A stretch of 64,000 bases of DNA, taken from Symsagittifera roscoffensis (Eukaryota; Xenacoelomorpha; Acoela; Convolutidae). The notes beneath the pieces were generated by a model that searched no databases, was not told the DNA's origin, and saw only the letters and a program-made list of their open reading frames with translations. A program made the translations under genes and the position numbers. This document shows, piece after piece, positions 10,490 through 20,762 of the stretch. Every line of letters begins with the position of its first letter. The first letter of the stretch is position 1. The stretch is from contig NC_087067.1 of assembly GCF_963678635.1 (NCBI RefSeq), positions 33,268,401 through 33,332,400 on the forward strand, read 5' to 3'.

Positions 10490-10789
10490 TTTATTTAAAG
10501 CAAAAGTAATTCTTTTACTTTTATGCGCTAAGAGTTATTGCTGTTTAAAGTTTCAAAATTTTTGTTTTTTTTTCGTTCAAAGTTCATTTTTTGTCATCTT
10601 GTTTCATAAATTTGAGCTCAGGACAATTCCAACGAGCCCAAAACGACGTTTGTAGCTCAAGTTTACGTGGAGTAATCATCAGTTGAAAATTTGGGGGGAC
10701 CCGAATTTCGGCCATTTTGGACGAAAATCGGCCTAAAAGCTAACTTTTAAGTTAGTGCAATTTTTTTTCTTGCTTTTTTCAAGAGAACT

Positions 10790-10886
10790 GGGCTGCCCTC
10801 CGCTGTCGCAGAGTGCATTCAAAGAAAACTTATCAAATAGATTTGAATACTTACCGATTTAATAAGTTTATCACAACAATTAGGCT
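10790..10886 (-). ncRNA. Candidate SL RNA gene, leader variant
   Basis: The leader ends AAATCG instead of AAATAG (leader end 10855). The Sm-like site has one change to AAGTTTTCTTTGA, the form found in most units to the right. Confidence 0.62.
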
Positions 10887-11222
10887 AAAAGCAACTGACA
10901 GTATCCTGGCTGGTATTCAATCATATGCCACTTACAGTGGATGTGCGGCTATCATGCCATAGATGGTCATTCAAGGCACCTTGTACACGCTCCATAGGTT
11001 TTGACCAGCTGATTTGGCCATAAAACACATTGGGCCAAAAAAATTCCAAACAAGGTCAATTTTCAGTATTTTGTTTGAAATGCATAAATTATAACGTGAG
11101 CGTGCAAAATTTTACATGGTATAAGAGCATATTTTTACTCTCGCGCGAGGGCGAGTGTTTTAAAAGTAATGTACATAGACATAAGCTAGTAAGGATATAA
11201 ATGAAAGCGGAGTAACTCAAAT

Positions 11223-11341
11223 GCCTACGACCATACCATGTTGAATGCACCGGTTCTCGTCCGATCACCGAAGTTAAGCAACATTGGGCCTGGTTAGTAC
11301 TTGGATGGGAGACCGCCTGGGAACACCAGGTGTTGTAGGCT
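11223..11341 (+). rRNA. 5S ribosomal RNA
   Basis: Reads the same as the copy at 141. This unit's spacer is the first to show several changes typical of the units to the right. Confidence 0.98.
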
Positions 11342-11641
11342 TTTATTTAAAGCAAAAGTAATTCTTTTACTTTTATGCGCTAAGAGTTATTGCTGTTTAA
11401 AGTTTCAAAACTTTTGTTTTTTTTTCGTTCAAAGTTCATTTTTTGTCATCTTGTTTCATAAATTTGAGCTCAGGACAATTCCAACGAGCCCAAAACGACG
11501 TTTGTAGCTCAAGTTTACGTGGAGTAATCATCAGTTGAAAATTTGGGGGGACCCGAATTTCGGCCATTTTGGACGAAAATCGGCCTAAAAGCTAACTTTT
11601 AAGTTAGTGCAATTTTTTTTCTTGCTTTTTTCAAGAGAATT

Positions 11642-11738
11642 GGGCTGCCCTCCGCTGTCGCAGAGTGCATTCAAAGAAAACTTATCAAATAGATTTGAAT
11701 ACTTACCTATTTAATAAGTTTATCACAACAATTAGGCT
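11642..11738 (-). ncRNA. Candidate SL RNA gene
   Basis: Leader end at 11707. The Sm-like site is AAGTTTTCTTTGA; everything else matches the reference locus. This is the common form in blocks 2 and 3 (called the standard right-hand form below). Confidence 0.66.
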
Positions 11739-12074
11739 AAAAGCAACTGACAGTATCTTGGCTGGTATTCAATCATATGCCACTTACAGTGGATGTGCGG
11801 CTATCATGCCATAGATGGACATTCAAGGTACCTTGTACACGCTCCATAGGTTTTGACCAGCTGATTTGGCCATAAAACACATTGGGCCAAAAAAATTCCA
11901 AACAATGTCAATTTTCAGTATTTTGTTTGAAATGCATAAATTATAACGTGAGCGTGCAAAATTTTACATGGTATAAGAGCATATTTTTACTCTCGCGCGA
12001 GGGCGAGTGTTTTAAAAGTAATTTACATAGACATAAGCTAGTAAGGATATAAATGAAAGCGGAGTAACTCAAAT

Positions 12075-12193
12075 GCCTACGACCATACCATGTTGAATGC
12101 ACCGGCTCTCGTCCGATCACCGAAGTTAAGCAACATTGGGCCTGGTTAGTACTTGGATGGGAGACCGCCTGGGAACACCAGGTGTTGTAGGCT
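12075..12193 (+). rRNA. 5S ribosomal RNA, variant T32C
   Basis: Differs from the reference only at nt 32 (T to C, CCGGCTCTCG); shared with the next copy. Confidence 0.97.
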
Positions 12194-12492
12194 TTTATTT
12201 AAAGCAAAAGTAATTCTTTTACTTTTATGCGCTAAGAGTTATTGCTGTTTAAAGTTTCAAAATTTATGTTTTTTTTTCGTTCAAAGTTCATTTTTTTCAT
12301 CTTGTTTCATAAATTTGAGCTCAGGACAATTCCAACGAGCCCAAAACGACGTTTGTAGCTCAAGTGTACGTGGAGTAATCATCAGTTGAAAATTTGGGGG
12401 GACCCGAATTTCGGCCATTTTGAACGAAAATCGGCCTAAAAGCTAATTTTTACGTTAGTGCAATTTTTTTTCTTGCATTTTTCAAGAGAATT

Positions 12493-12589
12493 GGGCTGCC
12501 CTGCGCTGTCGCAGAGTGCATTCAAAGAATACTTATCAAATAAATTTGAATACTTACCTATTTAATAAGTTTATCACAACAATTAGGCT
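12493..12589 (-). ncRNA. Candidate SL RNA gene, altered stem and Sm site
   Basis: Leader end at 12558. The 3' stem arm is GCGCAG instead of GCGGAG, the Sm-like site reads AAGTATTCTTTGA and the loop of hairpin II is changed. Confidence 0.55.
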
Positions 12590-12925
12590 AAAAGCAACTG
12601 ACAGTATCCTGGCTGGTATTCAATCATATGCCACTTACAGTGGATGTGCGGCTATCATGCCATAGATGGTCATTCAAGGTACCTTGTACACGCTCCATAG
12701 GTTTTGACCAGCTGATTTGGCCATAAAACACATTGGGCCAAAAAAATTCCAAACAATGTCAATTTTCAGTATTTTGTTTGAAATGCATAAATTATAACGT
12801 GAGCGTGCAAAATTTTACATGGTATAAGGGCATATTTTTACTCTCGCGCGAGGGCGAGTGTTTTAAAAGTAATTTACATAGACATAAGCTAGTAAGGATA
12901 TAAATGAAAGCGGAGTAACTCAAAT

Positions 12926-13044
12926 GCCTACGACCATACCATGTTGAATGCACCGGCTCTCGTCCGATCACCGAAGTTAAGCAACATTGGGCCTGGTTAG
13001 TACTTGGATGGGAGACCGCCTGGGAACACCAGGTGTTGTAGGCT
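12926..13044 (+). rRNA. 5S ribosomal RNA, variant T32C
   Basis: Same T32C change as the copy at 12075; the two units also share spacer changes, so they are a recent duplicate pair. Confidence 0.97.
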
Positions 13045-13344
13045 TTTATTTAAAGCAAAAGTAATTCTTTTACTTTTATGCGCTAAGAGTTATTGCTGTT
13101 TAAAGTTTCAAAATTTATGTTTTTTTTTTCGTTCAAAGTTCATTTTTTTCATCTTGTTTCATAAATTTGAGCTCAGGACAATTCCAACGAGCCCAAAACG
13201 ACGTTTGTAGCTCAAGTGTACGTGGAGTAATCATCAGTTGAAAATTTGGGGGGACCCGAATTTCGGCCATTTTGAACGAAAATCGGCCTAAAAGCTAATT
13301 TTTACGTTAGTGCAATTTTTTTTCTTGCATTTTTCAAGAGAATT

Positions 13345-13441
13345 GGGCTGCCCTCCGCTGTCGCAGAGTGCATTCAAAGAATACTTATCAAATAAATTTG
13401 AATACTTACCTATTTAATAAGTTTATCACAACAATTAGGCT
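13345..13441 (-). ncRNA. Candidate SL RNA gene, altered Sm site
   Basis: Leader end at 13410. Intact 3' stem; Sm-like site AAGTATTCTTTGA and the hairpin II loop change shared with the unit to its left. Confidence 0.58.
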
Positions 13442-13777
13442 AAAAGCAACTGACAGTATCCTGGCTGGTATTCAATCATATGCCACTTACAGTGGATGTG
13501 CGGCTATCATGCCATAGATGGTCATTCAAGGCACCTTGTACACGCTCCATAGGTTTTGACCAGCTGATTTGGCCATAAAACACATTGGGCCAAAAAAATT
13601 CCAAACAATGTCAATTTTCAGTATTTTGTTTGAAATGCATAAATTATAACGTGAGCGTTCAAAATTTTACATGGTATAAGAGCATATTTTTACTCTCGCG
13701 CGAGGGCGACTGTTTTAAAAGTAATGTACATAGACATAAGCTAGTAAGGATATAAATGAAAGCGGAGTAACTCAAAT

Positions 13778-13896
13778 CCCTACGACCATACCATGTTGAA
13801 TGCACCGGTTCTCGTCCGATCACCGAAGTTAAGCAACATTGGGCCTGGTTAGTACTTGGATGGGAGACCGCCTGGGAACACCAGGTGTTGTAGGCT
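13778..13896 (+). rRNA. 5S ribosomal RNA, variant G1C
   Basis: The first nucleotide is C instead of G, which breaks the terminal base pair of helix I with C118. The rest matches the reference. Confidence 0.96.
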
Positions 13897-14196
13897 TTTA
13901 TTTAAAGCAAAAGTAATTCTTTTACTTTTATGCGCTAAGAGTTATTGCTGTTTAAAGTTTCAAAATTTTTGTTTTTTTTTCGTTCAAAGTTCATTTTTTT
14001 TCATCTTGTTTCATAAATTTGAGCTCAGGACAATTCCAACGAGCCCAAAACGACGTTTGTAGCTCAAGTGTACGTGGAGTAATCATCAGTTGAAAATTTG
14101 GGGGGACCCGAATTTCGGCCATTTTGAACGAAAATCGGCCTAAAAGCTAATTTTTACGTTAGTGCAATTTTTTTTCTTGCATTTTTCAAGAGAATT

Positions 14197-14293
14197 GGGC
14201 TGCCCTCCGCTGTCGCAGAGTGCATTCAAAGAATACTTATCAAATAGATTTGAATACTTACCTATTTAATAAGTTTATCACAACAATTAGGCT
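14197..14293 (-). ncRNA. Candidate SL RNA gene, altered Sm site
   Basis: Leader end at 14262. Sm-like site AAGTATTCTTTGA; hairpins as in the reference. Confidence 0.58.
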
Positions 14294-14629
14294 AAAAGCA
14301 ACTGACAGTATCCTGGCTGGTATTCAATCATATGCCACTTACAGTGGATGTGCGGCTATCATGCCATAGATGGTCATTCAAGGCACCTTGTACACGCTCC
14401 ATAGGTTTTGACCAGCTGATTTGGCCATAAAACACATTGGGCCAAAAAAATTCCAAACAATGTCAATTTTCAGTATTTTGTTTGAAATGCATAAATTATA
14501 ACGTGAGCGTTCAAAATTTTACATGGTATAAGAGCATATTTTTACTCTCGCGCGAGGGCGACTGTTTTAAAAGTAATGTACATAGACATAAGCTAGTAAG
14601 GATATAAATGAAAGCGGAGTAACTCAAAT

Positions 14630-14748
14630 CCCTACGACCATACCATGTTGAATGCACCGGTTCTCGTCCGATCACCGAAGTTAAGCAACATTGGGCCTGG
14701 TTAGTACTTGGATGGGAGACCGCCTGGGAACACCAGGTGTTGTAGGCT
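14630..14748 (+). rRNA. 5S ribosomal RNA, variant G1C
   Basis: Same G1C change as the copy at 13778; the rest matches the reference. Confidence 0.96.
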
Positions 14749-15047
14749 TTTATTTAAAGCAAAAGTAATTCTTTTACTTTTATGCGCTAAGAGTTATTGC
14801 TGTTTAAAGTTTTAAAATTTTTGTTTTTTTTTCGTTCAAAGTTCATTTTTTTCATCTTGTTTCATAAATTTGAGCTCAGGACAATTCCAACGAGCCCAAA
14901 ACGACGTTTGTAGCTCAAGTGTACGTGGAGTAATCATCAGTTGAAAATTTGGGGGGACCCGAATTTCGGCCATTTTGGACGAAAATCGGCCTAAAAGCTA
15001 ACTTTTAAGTTAGTGCAATTTTTTTTCTTGCATTTTTCAAGAGAATT

Positions 15048-15144
15048 GGGCTGCCCTCTGCTGTCGCAGAGTGCATTCAAAGAAAACTTATCAAATAGAT
15101 TTGAATACTTACCTATTTAATAAGTTTATCACAACAATTAGGCT
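15048..15144 (-). ncRNA. Candidate SL RNA gene, stem change to full Watson-Crick
   Basis: Leader end at 15113. The 3' stem arm is GCAGAG, which turns the only U-G wobble of the reference stem into U-A, so the helix is kept. Confidence 0.66.
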
Positions 15145-15480
15145 AAAAGCAACTGACAGTATCCTGGCTGGTATTCAATCATATGCCACTTACAGTGGAT
15201 GTGCGGCTATCATGCCATAGATGGTCATTCAAGGCACCTTGTACACGCTCCATAGGTTTTGACCAGCTGATTTGGCCATAAAACACATTGGGCCAAAAAA
15301 ATTCCAAACAATTTCAATTTTCAGTATTTTGTTTGAAATGCATAAATTATAACGTGAGCGTGCAAAATTTTACATGGTATAAGAGCATATTTTTACTCTC
15401 GCGCGAGGGCGAGTGTTTTAAAAGTAATGTACATAGACATAAGCTAGTAAGGATATAAATGAAAGCGGAGTAACTCAAAT

Positions 15481-15599
15481 GCCTACGACCATACCATGTT
15501 GAATGCACCGGTTCTCCTCCGATCACCGAAGTTAAGCAACATTGGGCCTGGTTAGTACTTGGATGGGAGACCGCCTGGGAACACCAGGTGTTGTAGGCT
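15481..15599 (+). rRNA. 5S ribosomal RNA, variant G37C
   Basis: nt 37 is C instead of G (GTTCTCCTCC); shared with the following copy. Confidence 0.96.
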
Positions 15600-15898
15600 T
15601 TTATTTAAAGCAAAAGTAATTCTTTTACTTTTATGCGCTAAGAGTTATTGCTGTTTAAAGTTTCAAAATTTTTGTTTTTTTTTCGTTCAAAGTTCATTTT
15701 TTTCATCTAGTTTCATAAATTTGAGCTCAGGACAATTCCAACGAGCCCAAAACGACGTTTGTAGCTCAAGCGTACGTGGAGTAATCATCAGTTGAAAATT
15801 TGGGGGGACCCGAATTTCGGCCATTTTGGACGAAAATCGGCCTAAAAGCTAACTTTTAACTTAGTGCAATTTTTTTTCTTGCATTTTTCAAGAGAATT

Positions 15899-15995
15899 GG
15901 GCTGCCCTCCGCTGTCGCAGAGTGCATTCAAAGAAAACTTATCAAATAGATTTGAATACTTACCTATTTAATAAGTTTATCACAACAATTAGGCT
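15899..15995 (-). ncRNA. Candidate SL RNA gene
   Basis: Leader end at 15964; standard right-hand form. Confidence 0.66.
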
Positions 15996-16331
15996 AAAAG
16001 CAACTGAGAGTATCCTGGCTGGTATTCAATCATATGCCACTTACAGTGGATGTGCGGCTATCATGCCATAGATGGTCATTCAAGGCACCTTGTACACGCT
16101 CCATAGGTTTTGACCAGCTGATTTGGCCATAAAACACATTGGGCCAAAAAAATTCCAAACAATGTCAATTTTCAGTATTTTGTTTGAAATGCATAAATTA
16201 TAACGTGAGCGTGCAAAATTTTACATGGTATAAGAGCATATTTTTACTCTCGCGCGAGGGCGAGTGTTTTAAAAGTAATGTACATAGACATAAGCTAGTA
16301 AGGATATAAATGAAAGCGGAGTAACTCAAAT

Positions 16332-16458
16332 GCCTACGACCATACCATGTTGAATGCACCGGTTCTCCTCCGATCACCGAAGTTAAGCAACATTGGGCCT
16401 GGTTAGTACTTGAGTACTTGGATGGGAGACCGCCTGGGAACACCAGGTGTTGTAGGCT
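16332..16458 (+). pseudogene. 5S rRNA copy with 8-nt internal duplication
   Basis: Carries G37C like its left neighbour plus an 8-nt tandem duplication that gives AGTACTTGAGTACTTGGAT in the box C / loop E region, so the gene is 127 nt. The duplication lies in the TFIIIA-binding and rRNA helix IV-V region, so I infer it is non-functional or poorly incorporated. Promoter and terminator look normal. Confidence 0.85.
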
Positions 16459-16757
16459 TTTATTTAAAGCAAAAGTAATTCTTTTACTTTTATGCGCTAA
16501 GAGTTATTGCTGTTTAAAGTTTCAAAATTTTTGTTTTTTTTTCGTTCAAAGTTCATTTTTTTCATCTAGTTTCATAAATTTGAGCTCAGGACAATTCCAA
16601 CGAGCCCAAAACGACGTTTGTAGCTCAAGCGTACGTGGAGTAATCATCAGTTGAAAATTTGGGGGGACCCGAATTTCGGCCATTTTGGACGAAAATCGGC
16701 CTAAAAGCTAACCTTTAACCTAGTGCAATTTTTTTTCTTGCATTTTTCAAGAGAATT

Positions 16758-16854
16758 GGGCTGCCCTCCGCTGTCGCAGAGTGCATTCAAAGAAAACTTA
16801 TCAAATAGATTTGAATACTTACCTATTTAATAAGTTTATCACAACAATTAGGCT
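16758..16854 (-). ncRNA. Candidate SL RNA gene
   Basis: Leader end at 16823; standard right-hand form. Confidence 0.66.
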
Positions 16855-17190
16855 AAAAGCAACTGACAGTATCCTGGCTGGTATTCAATCAAATGCCACT
16901 TACAGTGGATGTGCGGCTATCATGCCATAGATGGTCATTCAAGGCACCTTGTACACGCTCGATAGGTTTTGACCAGCTGATTTGGCCATAAAACACATTG
17001 GGCCAAAAAAATTCCAAACAATGTCAATTTTCAGTATTTTGTTTGAAATGCATAAATTATAACGTGAGCGTGCAAAATTTTACATGGTATAAGAGCATAT
17101 TTTTACTCTCGCTCGAGGGCGAGTGTTTTAAAAGTAATGTACATAGACATAAGCTAGTAAGGATATAAATGAAAGCGGAGTAACTCAAAT

Positions 17191-17309
17191 GCCTACGACC
17201 ATACCATGTTGAATGCACCGGTTCTCGTCCGATCACCGAAGTTAAGCAACATTGGGCCTGGTTAGTACTTGGATGGGAGACCGCCTGGGAACACCAGGTG
17301 TTGTAGGCT
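17191..17309 (+). rRNA. 5S ribosomal RNA
   Basis: Reads the same as the reference. It heads the first long-type unit, the one interrupted by the first LINE. Confidence 0.98.
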
Positions 17310-17370
17310 TTTATTTAAAGCAAAAGTAATTCTTTTACTTTTATGCGCTAAGAGTTATTGCTGTTTAAAG

Positions 17371-17797
17371 TTCGGTGATGTCAAAAAGTTAAGCCTAATC
17401 GAGCGTGGTGCAAAAATTTTCAATGGGTCAAATTTTGGCCAAAACAAAAGAAAACCGAAAAATTTCTTTTGCAGTATCAATTTTGTGTACAATCAGCTGC
17501 TGATAGGTCAAAAATAATAGAGATAACTTTTGGGGTCTTTGAGTTATAGCCTTTTGAATTTCGGTGATGTCAAAAAAATAAGCCCAATCGAGCCTGGTGA
17601 ATTGCGCGAACGGCCATAACTTGCCCAAAACTTTTAAAATTTCCAAATTTTATTATTTGGATCACAAGATCAGAGTCAAATCTTGGGGGACTGAGAAAAT
17701 GAACCAATTTCGTCGGTCCAACACAAAGTTATAAGCTTTTGAAATCTCGGTGATACCAAAAAGTTAAGCCTAATCGAGCGTGGTGCAAAAAATGAAA
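17371..17797. repeat. Subrepeat insert that defines the long unit type (first occurrence)
   Basis: About 427 bp absent from the 852-bp units, inserted between CTGTTTAAAG and TTTCAAAATTTTTG behind the 5S gene. It holds two ~187-bp subrepeats beginning CGGTGATGTCAAAAA (17373 and 17562) and the head of a third (CGGTGATACC, 17748) whose body continues into sequence shared with the short units. Each head has the pattern TAAGCC-AATCGAGC-TGGTG, and the first two bodies end in AGTTATAGCC or AGTTATAAGC followed by TTTTGAA. The insert recurs in most units to the right. Confidence 0.85.
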
Positions 17798-18037
17798 TTT
17801 TCAAAATTTTTGTTTTTTTTTCGTTCAAAGTTCTTTTTTTTTCATCTTGTTTCATAAATTTGACCTCAGGACAATTCCAACGAGCCCAAAACGACGTTTG
17901 TAGCTCAAGTGTACGTGGAGTAATCATCAGTTGAAAATTTGGGGGGACCCGAATTTCGGCCATTTTGGACGAAAATCGGCCTAAAAGCTAACTTTTAAGT
18001 TAGTGCAGTTTTTTTTCTTGCATTTTTCAAGAGAATT

Positions 18038-18134
18038 GGGCTGCCCTCCGCTGTCGCAGAGTGCATTCAAAGAAAACTTATCAAATTGATTTGAATACTT
18101 ACCTATTTAATAAGTTTATCACAACAATTAGGCT
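18038..18134 (-). pseudogene. SL RNA gene split from its promoter by LINE copy 1
   Basis: Leader end at 18103. The transcribed part is intact apart from a loop change in hairpin II, but the LINE joins at 18134/18135, 31 nt upstream of the leader end. This separates it from the upstream palindrome, so it is probably silent. Confidence 0.62.
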
Positions 18135-18268
18135 TTCAAATAATTTATTAACGATTGTAATTACAAATTACAAAAAAGGAAAGCAATTAGTTACACATAT
18201 TTAGTTACAGTTAGCAGAAAAGAAATACGACATCAAATGTAATATAATACACCATGAAGATAATCATT

Positions 18269-19648
18269 TTATGGAATGGAACCAAGTTTTTTGAGATATT
18301 CAGATGTATCTTGACACCATGATGATATCAGCTTAGCTACAATGTATTTCATGCCTATTACATTTTCTTCAACAAGCAGATCTTTTATTGAATTGAAATT
18401 AGGTTTTTCTTTAAAAGTAGAGCAGTTTTCACAAGCGAAAAACAAATGTTGCATGGTTTCGAACTCTCTTTCACAAGAGTAACAAAGGGGGTGGTCCACC
18501 AAATTTTTAATCCATTTCCTGGGCTTATCCAGATAACTGTTTAAGAAAAATAAGTAGAGAATGTTTTTATCTAGAGGGGTGAATTTTTTATGTTTCCATA
18601 TTTTGGTTAGGAATTGAAAAATCAAAGATTTGTCTGATAGATTAAGATCCGGGTAGAAATTCGCAATTTTTCTAGCTATAACCTTCGTTTTATAATTTGG
18701 AAGCATCAACTCTGCTTAAAGACTAGACATGTTCATCTTCATAGGATTAATTGCTTTTCCATTTTGAACTAGCTGAAAACTATCTCGAGCAAACTCGAGA
18801 ATGAAAATGTTTTTTTTAATTAAGAAATTTTTGAAGGATCTGAAAATCTTAGATTTTTTGAAGTAGATCACTTCTTTGTTGCTACCCAAGGTATTAAGTA
18901 GGGATACCATGTCGAAAATTTTTGCAGCCGCAATATGAAAATTTAAATTTTTGAAGCCTGTGCCTCCATTATTGAATGGAAGGTATAAGATCTGCTTGTT
19001 GATTGAATGTTTTCCTCCAAGCCATACACTGTTAATTAATTTCATTTCTAACCTATCAATGAAAGTTTTTGTCAACTCCAAGTGCCTCATCACATATACG
19101 AGTCTTGAGATCACAAAAGTCTCAATATTCAGGCTTCGCGCCCGGAGAGTCATACATTTTAAGCTGAATTTAGCTGAATTTTTAATCGTATCTTCCAATA
19201 TCTTGGTTTTAATTTTCAATGAATCATTCAAGCTTAAGCGTATGCCTAATAATTTAAGGGATGATACTTTCTTCAACTGTTTAGGCACGAAACCTAAACT
19301 CAGAACTTTGGTTTTATCTACATTTATAGCAAGTTTTGATACCAAATTGAACTTATTGATTTCATCAAGTAAATTTCCGATACAAGCGCGTTTAATGAAA
19401 ACACTAATATCATCGGCGTAGGCCACAATTTTAAGTGCTTGGTTGGATTTGATAGAATTATTATAGCGTATGGCTTGGAGTAAAGGTTCCATTCCTAAAA
19501 TGAACAAAAGCGCCGAAAGAGGGCATCCTTGTTTAATCCCATTGTCGACTCTAATTGATCGTGATAGGTAGCCACCTATTTCTATCATCGCTTTGGTATC
19601 AGTATATATGATGGATATCAACGAAGTTATGATTTCTGGACAGCCTAT
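18269..19648 (-). pseudogene. LINE ORF2 fragment: reverse transcriptase C-terminal half and zinc knuckle
   Basis: The frame enters at the inversion junction (GCPEIITSL) and runs through the RT motifs GIKQGCPLSALLF and YADD (19409-19420), the thumb region and a C-terminal CX2CX8HX4C knuckle (18431-18484; CYSC...HLFFAC). RT copies the element's RNA at the nicked target; the knuckle is a feature of L1/Tx1-like ORF2 proteins. A single in-frame TAA at 18716-18718 splits the frame. The fingers and motifs upstream of the palm are absent. The QGCPLS, YADD and HLFF-C signatures look closest to the Tx1/L1 group, which includes several sequence-specific elements; exact clade unproven. Confidence 0.9.
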
Positions 19649-19757
19649 GTTGTGATAATTTGGCTCGTGGTTATATCAAAATTACCTTTTCTTTTGTTAC
19701 CGAGATTAACCTGAAAATAAATTTGCATTGTTTTCCACGCATTACTTATTTTTGGAC

Positions 19758-20751
19758 ATGGCTGATAGCCAGTCGCCTTCTTTCTCTGAAGTTCTCGCTG
19801 AGGGCATTGCAAGACCTCATATTAAAGTCACTTCATTCTTAAAAATGACCATCATTCCTCCCTTTACAAAAAATCATTTCAAGTCTAATGCTAGTTTCGA
19901 AGCTGCCTCAAAAAAAACATTGTTGACATCTTGTCCTCCTTTAAACCCCATCATCGAGATCAAATTACCATCTCCAAAGCTTTCTCTACTGTCAAAGAAA
20001 AAAGATTACATTCTTTAATACTGAGGCGGAGGACGAGCTGACCATCTTGAAGACAGAAGGACTGCAGCTCCTTGACAAAACTATCTTCCCAACGGGTGAC
20101 CACTTCTGGAGATATGATCCAACCGGGTTTCCAAAGACGGCCATGCTACGCATGAACCAGGTCCCCGGGCTTTGTGACGACGAGGCAGTCCTCGAAGCCC
20201 TGCAGCTCCCCCCAACAGTTCATGTGGAGGGAGAAGTTACGCGTCAACGCGAGAAGTGTGGACATGGGAGCTTCTTCAACGGTAAAGCTTCGGCCGTTAT
20301 CAGAATCCCCAATGAGAGCGCTGAAACTGACCTGAGGCAGTGGTCGTTCAACGCTGTCAAAACTCGGCCATTCAAATGGCTCGATCTACCCTTCAACGCG
20401 CATGTCCCGTCAATTCATTCCTGCAGTCTATGCAAGGAAGAGAAAAAGCCTTATATTGGTCATGATGATTCCTGGTGTCGGATCAGGAGACAACAACCAC
20501 CAGAGGTCAACCAGACGACATCTGATTTGGCCACAAGCAATTCTGCTGATGAGACTCCGGCCTCTGAGGGCCGAATGGATGAGGAGAACTGGCATGTGAT
20601 GAAGGCGCGCAGTAGCCTCAGAAGGAGTGGGGCGTTCAGCCGCCAGAAATCACAGAGACGACACAGCAGTCCAGACGCGGAGAAGCAGACTCAATCAAAA
20701 CTGCAAAAAAGAGAACAACAGGTATCGAGTCTAAAAACTTCTCATACATAA
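19758..20751 (+). pseudogene. LINE ORF1 (nucleic-acid-binding protein), frameshifted
   Basis: Starts at ATG 19758 (MADSQSPSFSEVLAEG). The frame is lost between about 19970 and 20005, where the translation moves through two other frames around an A-rich run. It resumes as TFFNTEAEDEL and stays open to a TAA at 20749-20751. The C-terminal part has a segment resembling an RRM-like fold (AMLRMNQVPGLCDDEAVLEAL), a CX2CX9HX4C zinc knuckle (20422-20478) and a basic Ser/Arg-rich tail. This matches ORF1 of L1/Tx1-type LINEs, which coats the element RNA. The ORF2 endonuclease region follows immediately. Confidence 0.75.
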
Positions 20752-20762
20752 ACTTTTTCATA

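Larger units (their letters stand above)
1..18134. repeat. 5S/SL tandem array, block 1 (mainly 852-bp units)
   Basis: Head-to-tail units each contain one + strand 5S gene and one - strand SL-like gene. The 5S-to-5S spacing is 851-855 bp from 141 to 16332, 859 bp for the unit holding the duplicated 5S, and the last unit (5S at 17191) is of the longer type. Units between about 1 and 11 kb differ by only a few substitutions or T-run lengths. From about 11.6 kb units gain changes shared with the blocks to the right, such as TTGCATTTTTC for TTGCTTTTTTC and CAAGTGTACG for CAAGTTTACG. The window starts inside a spacer, so the first unit is partial. Confidence 0.97.

Noticed and set aside
1-17190. 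CRISPR-like array of direct repeats
   Set aside because: The units are 850-1280 bp tandem repeats with 5S genes and no short repeat-spacer structure; the DNA is eukaryotic.
17428-17646. Recurrent 72-codon - strand open frame in the long units
   Set aside because: It lies wholly within the AT-rich subrepeat insert, varies with the subrepeats and resembles no known protein; it follows from repeat conservation.
18951-19421. 156-codon + strand open frame overlapping the LINE RT
   Set aside because: It is antisense to the clear - strand RT frame with YADD and QGCPLS motifs, and reappears only because the second LINE copy is homologous.
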